64,000 nucleotides of DNA, from positions 1-64,000 of the forward strand of contig NC_050722.1 of assembly GCF_013402915.1 (NCBI RefSeq). Reading direction: 5' to 3'. Position numbers and translations under genes: made by a program. The notes under the pieces were generated by a model. The model was not told the origin of the DNA. It ran no database searches and saw only the letters and a program-made list of their open reading frames with translations. Position 1 is the stretch's first letter; each line of letters starts with the position of its first letter. The stretch is from Zygotorulaspora mrakii. Taxonomy: Eukaryota > Ascomycota > Saccharomycetes > Saccharomycetales > Saccharomycetaceae. This document shows, one piece after another, positions 61,293-64,000 of this stretch.

Positions 61293-64000
61293 ATGTCTAC
61301 ACAGCTAGATCTGAAGCGAAATCACCAACATGAGCACACTGCATCTTCGACTGAGTATTCAAATAATCGACAAATCCGGAACATGAAGAAAAAATGCGCA
61401 CATTGTCACAAGGATATCCAAGGACAGGGAAAAACGACTCTGAAAGCATTAAACAACTATTACCATGAAGAGTGCTTTACCTGCAGAGACTGTGGTGTCT
61501 TGTTAAAGCCAAAGTACTTTCCGTATGAGCTTCCAGGAACAAACGAAACGATATTACTTTGTCAATATGACTATTTTAGGCGGCACAATTTACTTTGCCA
61601 TGTATGTGATAAGCCCCTTCGAGGTCTGTATTACACGGCTTTCGGAAACAGATACGATGAAGAGCATTTTTCCTGCTCAATATGTGGAGTACCATGTGGA
61701 GTAAAAAAATGCTTTATGCACGAGGATAAGCTATATTGTAAATACCATTTTTTGAAATTCTTTTCCAAGCGATGTAGCGGCTGCGATTATCCAATATCAG
61801 ACCAGTACATTGAGTTCCCTAAGGGCGACGAAATTCATTGTTGGCATCCCGAGTGCTACGGTATTCATAAGTACTGGCATGTCAATTTATCTGCGGAGAC
61901 TCTTGGACTGTTAGCGCTTCCGGTGGTTCGGTATGAAGAAGGAAATATAGACAATAACATCAATCCTATACCGAAGGAACTTGATAGACAAATGCAGGCA
62001 TTTAATTCTATCATGTCCAGGACGTGGTCAGTTTTATATAGGTTTGAAGAGGAGACAGCTGCCTGTATATCAGATATGTTTCAATATTTGACTATATTCG
62101 ATCAAATGAAGGGTATAGAGGCAACAGCACTTTTCGTGTTGAAAATAGAATGCCTTTTCAAGGCAATAGGAACTTTCGAGGTATTTAATTCTGGCACAGC
62201 GCCCAAAGATCGCAATTATCAAACTATTGGTCCTGAGGAAGCAGCGAATGAAGCCGACAGCTCGACTTCCAAATATAGCAAATTTCCAAGAAATCTCTCT
62301 ACAAAAATCATGATATATCTTCAGCTTCTGCGCAAACTCAGTTCTGAATCGAAAGATACCAAAGTGAATCTTTCCTCTTTCATGTCTGTAATTACAGGTT
62401 TGACCCATTTTTTGAAGTTACTAACGAGGTATGGTTTTCACACGGCACTGGAAAAAAATAAACTTAATCGTTCTGCAACAATACTGTTAAGATTCTTAAG
62501 GGAAATTGAAAAGAATGAACTGTTTGAGAAGGATCCTTTTTCATATATCGACGTTTCCATAAATGCCACTGACAACTGTGCCGAGTGTGGTAGATACATA
62601 CAGGAAGAATGTGTCCAATTTCAGGACAATAGATGGCATCTATCTTGCTTTTCATGTTCGATGTGTAAGCAGAGGATTGATACTCATGATTTGGGGGATG
62701 CGACTTACAATAAGAGCTTGAAGCGAATAATGTGTTCGCGTTGTTCACCGAACGATCCAGCCTCGATTCCAGGTTTCAAATATATCACCAAACTGGCACA
62801 GTTGGTATTTCTTTTGAAGATAGCATTAGTTAGGTCCAAAGCAGTCATGGAAGTACAGATGAAAACCAAAGCTAGCAAAACCAGCATAAGTGAAGCTCAT
62901 AACTCTGTTTCTATGCAACAAACGTACATTAGAACCTTAAATGACATCAAGAGACTAAGATCAAGGAGGGAGTATGTGCGAGTAACGCACGATAAAGAAG
63001 AAGCAAGAAAGTCTGTCATTTTAGAAACTTCAGAGGTCGACTTAAATGGATATGCATCTAAAAAAAACAAAGGTCTTCTCATTCACACTGATCCACTTAC
63101 AAATGGAAACGATACAACACATTCAAACGTATTTGCGGACACAAAAACCTTAACATTAGATGATATATCTCGTATTGTTGCTGTTGAGCAGGCCAGAGAA
63201 TTGAGGCCCAACGCCTTCACTCACTTCAAAAAGTTACGTGAAAATGATGAGGAAACTGCAAATGTCATCTCCAAGAAAAGTGGTGTGTACTACTCTGAAT
63301 TGACATCAGATGAACTATTGATAATTCAATCTATCAGCCTTTCTTTACTTGCTTCTAATAACAAAATAGTCCCTGATGATAATTCTCTCCGTAGGTTGAT
63401 TCCATTAAAACAAAAGATGGAAAAGTCGAGCCCCGGCAATTTTTGGTGGAAAATGAAAATTATGATGAACAAAGAGACAAAAAAGCCAAGTGATGGAAAA
63501 GTTTTTGGAACCCCTTTAGAAGTGCTGTCAAATAAATGGGGTGTTGAATCTGATTTAGGTATTGGTCCATCAAGGATACGCATTCCGATAATCATTGATG
63601 AATTAATATCATCCTTGAGACAAATGGATATGTCTGTCGAAGGAATTTTCAGGAAAAATGGAAATATTAAACGTTTAAAAATTTTGACATTAGATATTGA
63701 TAATAATCCAAGTGAACCACCAGATTTTTCAAAAGAAAATGCAATTCAATTATCTGCTCTTTTAAAAAAATACATCAGAGAATTACCCGATCCACTGTTG
63801 ACAACCGCATTGTACAACTTGTGGATCAACTCTGCAAAGATTAATTCAAGCTCTGAAAAACAGATGACAATAGCATTGGTTTATAGTATGCTACCAGTGT
63901 ACAACAGAAACGTTTTAGAGGTGATGTTATCATTTTTGTGTTGGACAGCATCGTTTTCTCATATTGAAAATGAGATGGGCTCAAAGATGGACATTCATAA
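61293..64000 (+). CDS. LRG1: Rho GTPase-activating protein with LIM domains, 5' part
   Basis: The ATG at 61293 opens a frame that stays open to the window end (902 codons; S. cerevisiae Lrg1 has 1017). LIM1 starts at C35 (CAHCHK), LIM2 follows near residue 98 (CHVCDKPLRGLYYTAFGNRY), then a CSGC-type third zinc module. A further LIM is at C429 (CAECGRYIQEECVQF). The RhoGAP domain begins near residue 738, with the catalytic arginine finger in GIFRKNG (R787). Lrg1 inactivates Rho1 and limits cell-wall glucan synthesis and PKC signalling at the plasma membrane. The gene is cut by the window; the missing 3' end should hold the rest of the RhoGAP domain. Confidence 0.95.
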   Translation, partial: MSTQLDLKRNHQHEHTASSTEYSNNRQIRNMKKKCAHCHKDIQGQGKTTLKALNNYYHEECFTCRDCGVLLKPKYFPYELPGTNETILLCQYDYFRRHNLLCHVCDKPLRGLYYTAFGNRYDEEHFSCSICGVPCGVKKCFMHEDKLYCKYHFLKFFSKRCSGCDYPISDQYIEFPKGDEIHCWHPECYGIHKYWHVNLSAETLGLLALPVVRYEEGNIDNNINPIPKELDRQMQAFNSIMSRTWSVLYRFEEETAACISDMFQYLTIFDQMKGIEATALFVLKIECLFKAIGTFEVFNSGTAPKDRNYQTIGPEEAANEADSSTSKYSKFPRNLSTKIMIYLQLLRKLSSESKDTKVNLSSFMSVITGLTHFLKLLTRYGFHTALEKNKLNRSATILLRFLREIEKNELFEKDPFSYIDVSINATDNCAECGRYIQEECVQFQDNRWHLSCFSCSMCKQRIDTHDLGDATYNKSLKRIMCSRCSPNDPASIPGFKYITKLAQLVFLLKIALVRSKAVMEVQMKTKASKTSISEAHNSVSMQQTYIRTLNDIKRLRSRREYVRVTHDKEEARKSVILETSEVDLNGYASKKNKGLLIHTDPLTNGNDTTHSNVFADTKTLTLDDISRIVAVEQARELRPNAFTHFKKLRENDEETANVISKKSGVYYSELTSDELLIIQSISLSLLASNNKIVPDDNSLRRLIPLKQKMEKSSPGNFWWKMKIMMNKETKKPSDGKVFGTPLEVLSNKWGVESDLGIGPSRIRIPIIIDELISSLRQMDMSVEGIFRKNGNIKRLKILTLDIDNNPSEPPDFSKENAIQLSALLKKYIRELPDPLLTTALYNLWINSAKINSSSEKQMTIALVYSMLPVYNRNVLEVMLSFLCWTASFSHIENEMGSKMDIH

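Noticed and set aside
1..64000. Reassignment of TAG as a sense codon, suggested by several single-TAG interruptions
   Set aside because: Intact conserved genes (ATG2, URA1, the DAL5-type permease) end with TAG, so the interruptions are decay, not a code change.
1..64000. CRISPR arrays, rRNA, tRNA, Ty LTRs
   Set aside because: None seen; the spaced repeats present are telomeric, microsatellite or the 31-bp array in a eukaryotic chromosome.

Overview
This window is a chromosome end from a budding yeast of the family Saccharomycetaceae. The left edge is a 13-bp telomere array. From about 19 kb inward come compact, mostly intron-less yeast genes (BDS1, SOA1, CPS1, DAL5-type, LOT6, ADH6-type, URA1, ATG2, LRG1), with TACTAAC branch points in the one spliced gene. 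The a-type mating cassette keeps an HMG-box a2 gene. That gene is known from lineages that did not go through the whole-genome duplication and is absent in S. cerevisiae, so a non-WGD genus (Lachancea, Kluyveromyces, Torulaspora or Zygosaccharomyces-like) is likely. I cannot name the species.

Layout. 1-486: telomere repeat in two homogeneous blocks. 487 to about 5.9 kb: a strand almost without G, with microsatellites. 6.7-12.2 kb: a subtelomeric element carrying a large leftward helicase gene. Its predicted protein has three parts: an N-terminus resembling Sir1/KOS silencing proteins, a middle resembling tyrosine recombinases, and a RecQ/TLH-like helicase. One in-frame amber codon cuts off the last 130 or so codons. 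12.2-13.6 kb: an internally deleted second copy, with a further relic at 27.5-28.0 kb. 13.6-19 kb: decayed sequence with fragments of a putative secreted protein.

19-48 kb is an accessory metabolic region. BDS1 and SOA1 are neighbours and fit release and uptake of sulfur compounds. CPS1, a divergent DAL5-type permease and a Zn2Cys6 regulator fit use of peptides or other poor nitrogen sources. LOT6, an ADH6-type dehydrogenase and bacterial-type URA1 follow. Relics of hAT transposons lie at 26.8 and 35.8-39.0 kb, and a ~470-bp repeat occurs at 16.5 and 39.5 kb.

48.6-55.2 kb is the mating-type region: a pseudogene fragment, ten units of a 31-bp periodic repeat mostly carrying a forkhead-type RYAAAYA motif, a truncated reading frame, a1 (three exons, leftward), a2 (rightward), a DIC1 fragment cut after about 37 codons, and a SIR1/KOS-family gene. 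The truncated DIC1 and subtelomeric position suggest a silent donor cassette (HMR/HML-type) rather than active MAT. 56-64 kb holds conserved core genes: ATG2 and the 5' part of LRG1, which runs off the window.

The theme worth following is silencing and mating-type switching: a Sir1-like protein beside a silent cassette, a forkhead-motif array beside it, and a second Sir1-like module fused to a telomere-linked helicase on the same chromosome arm.
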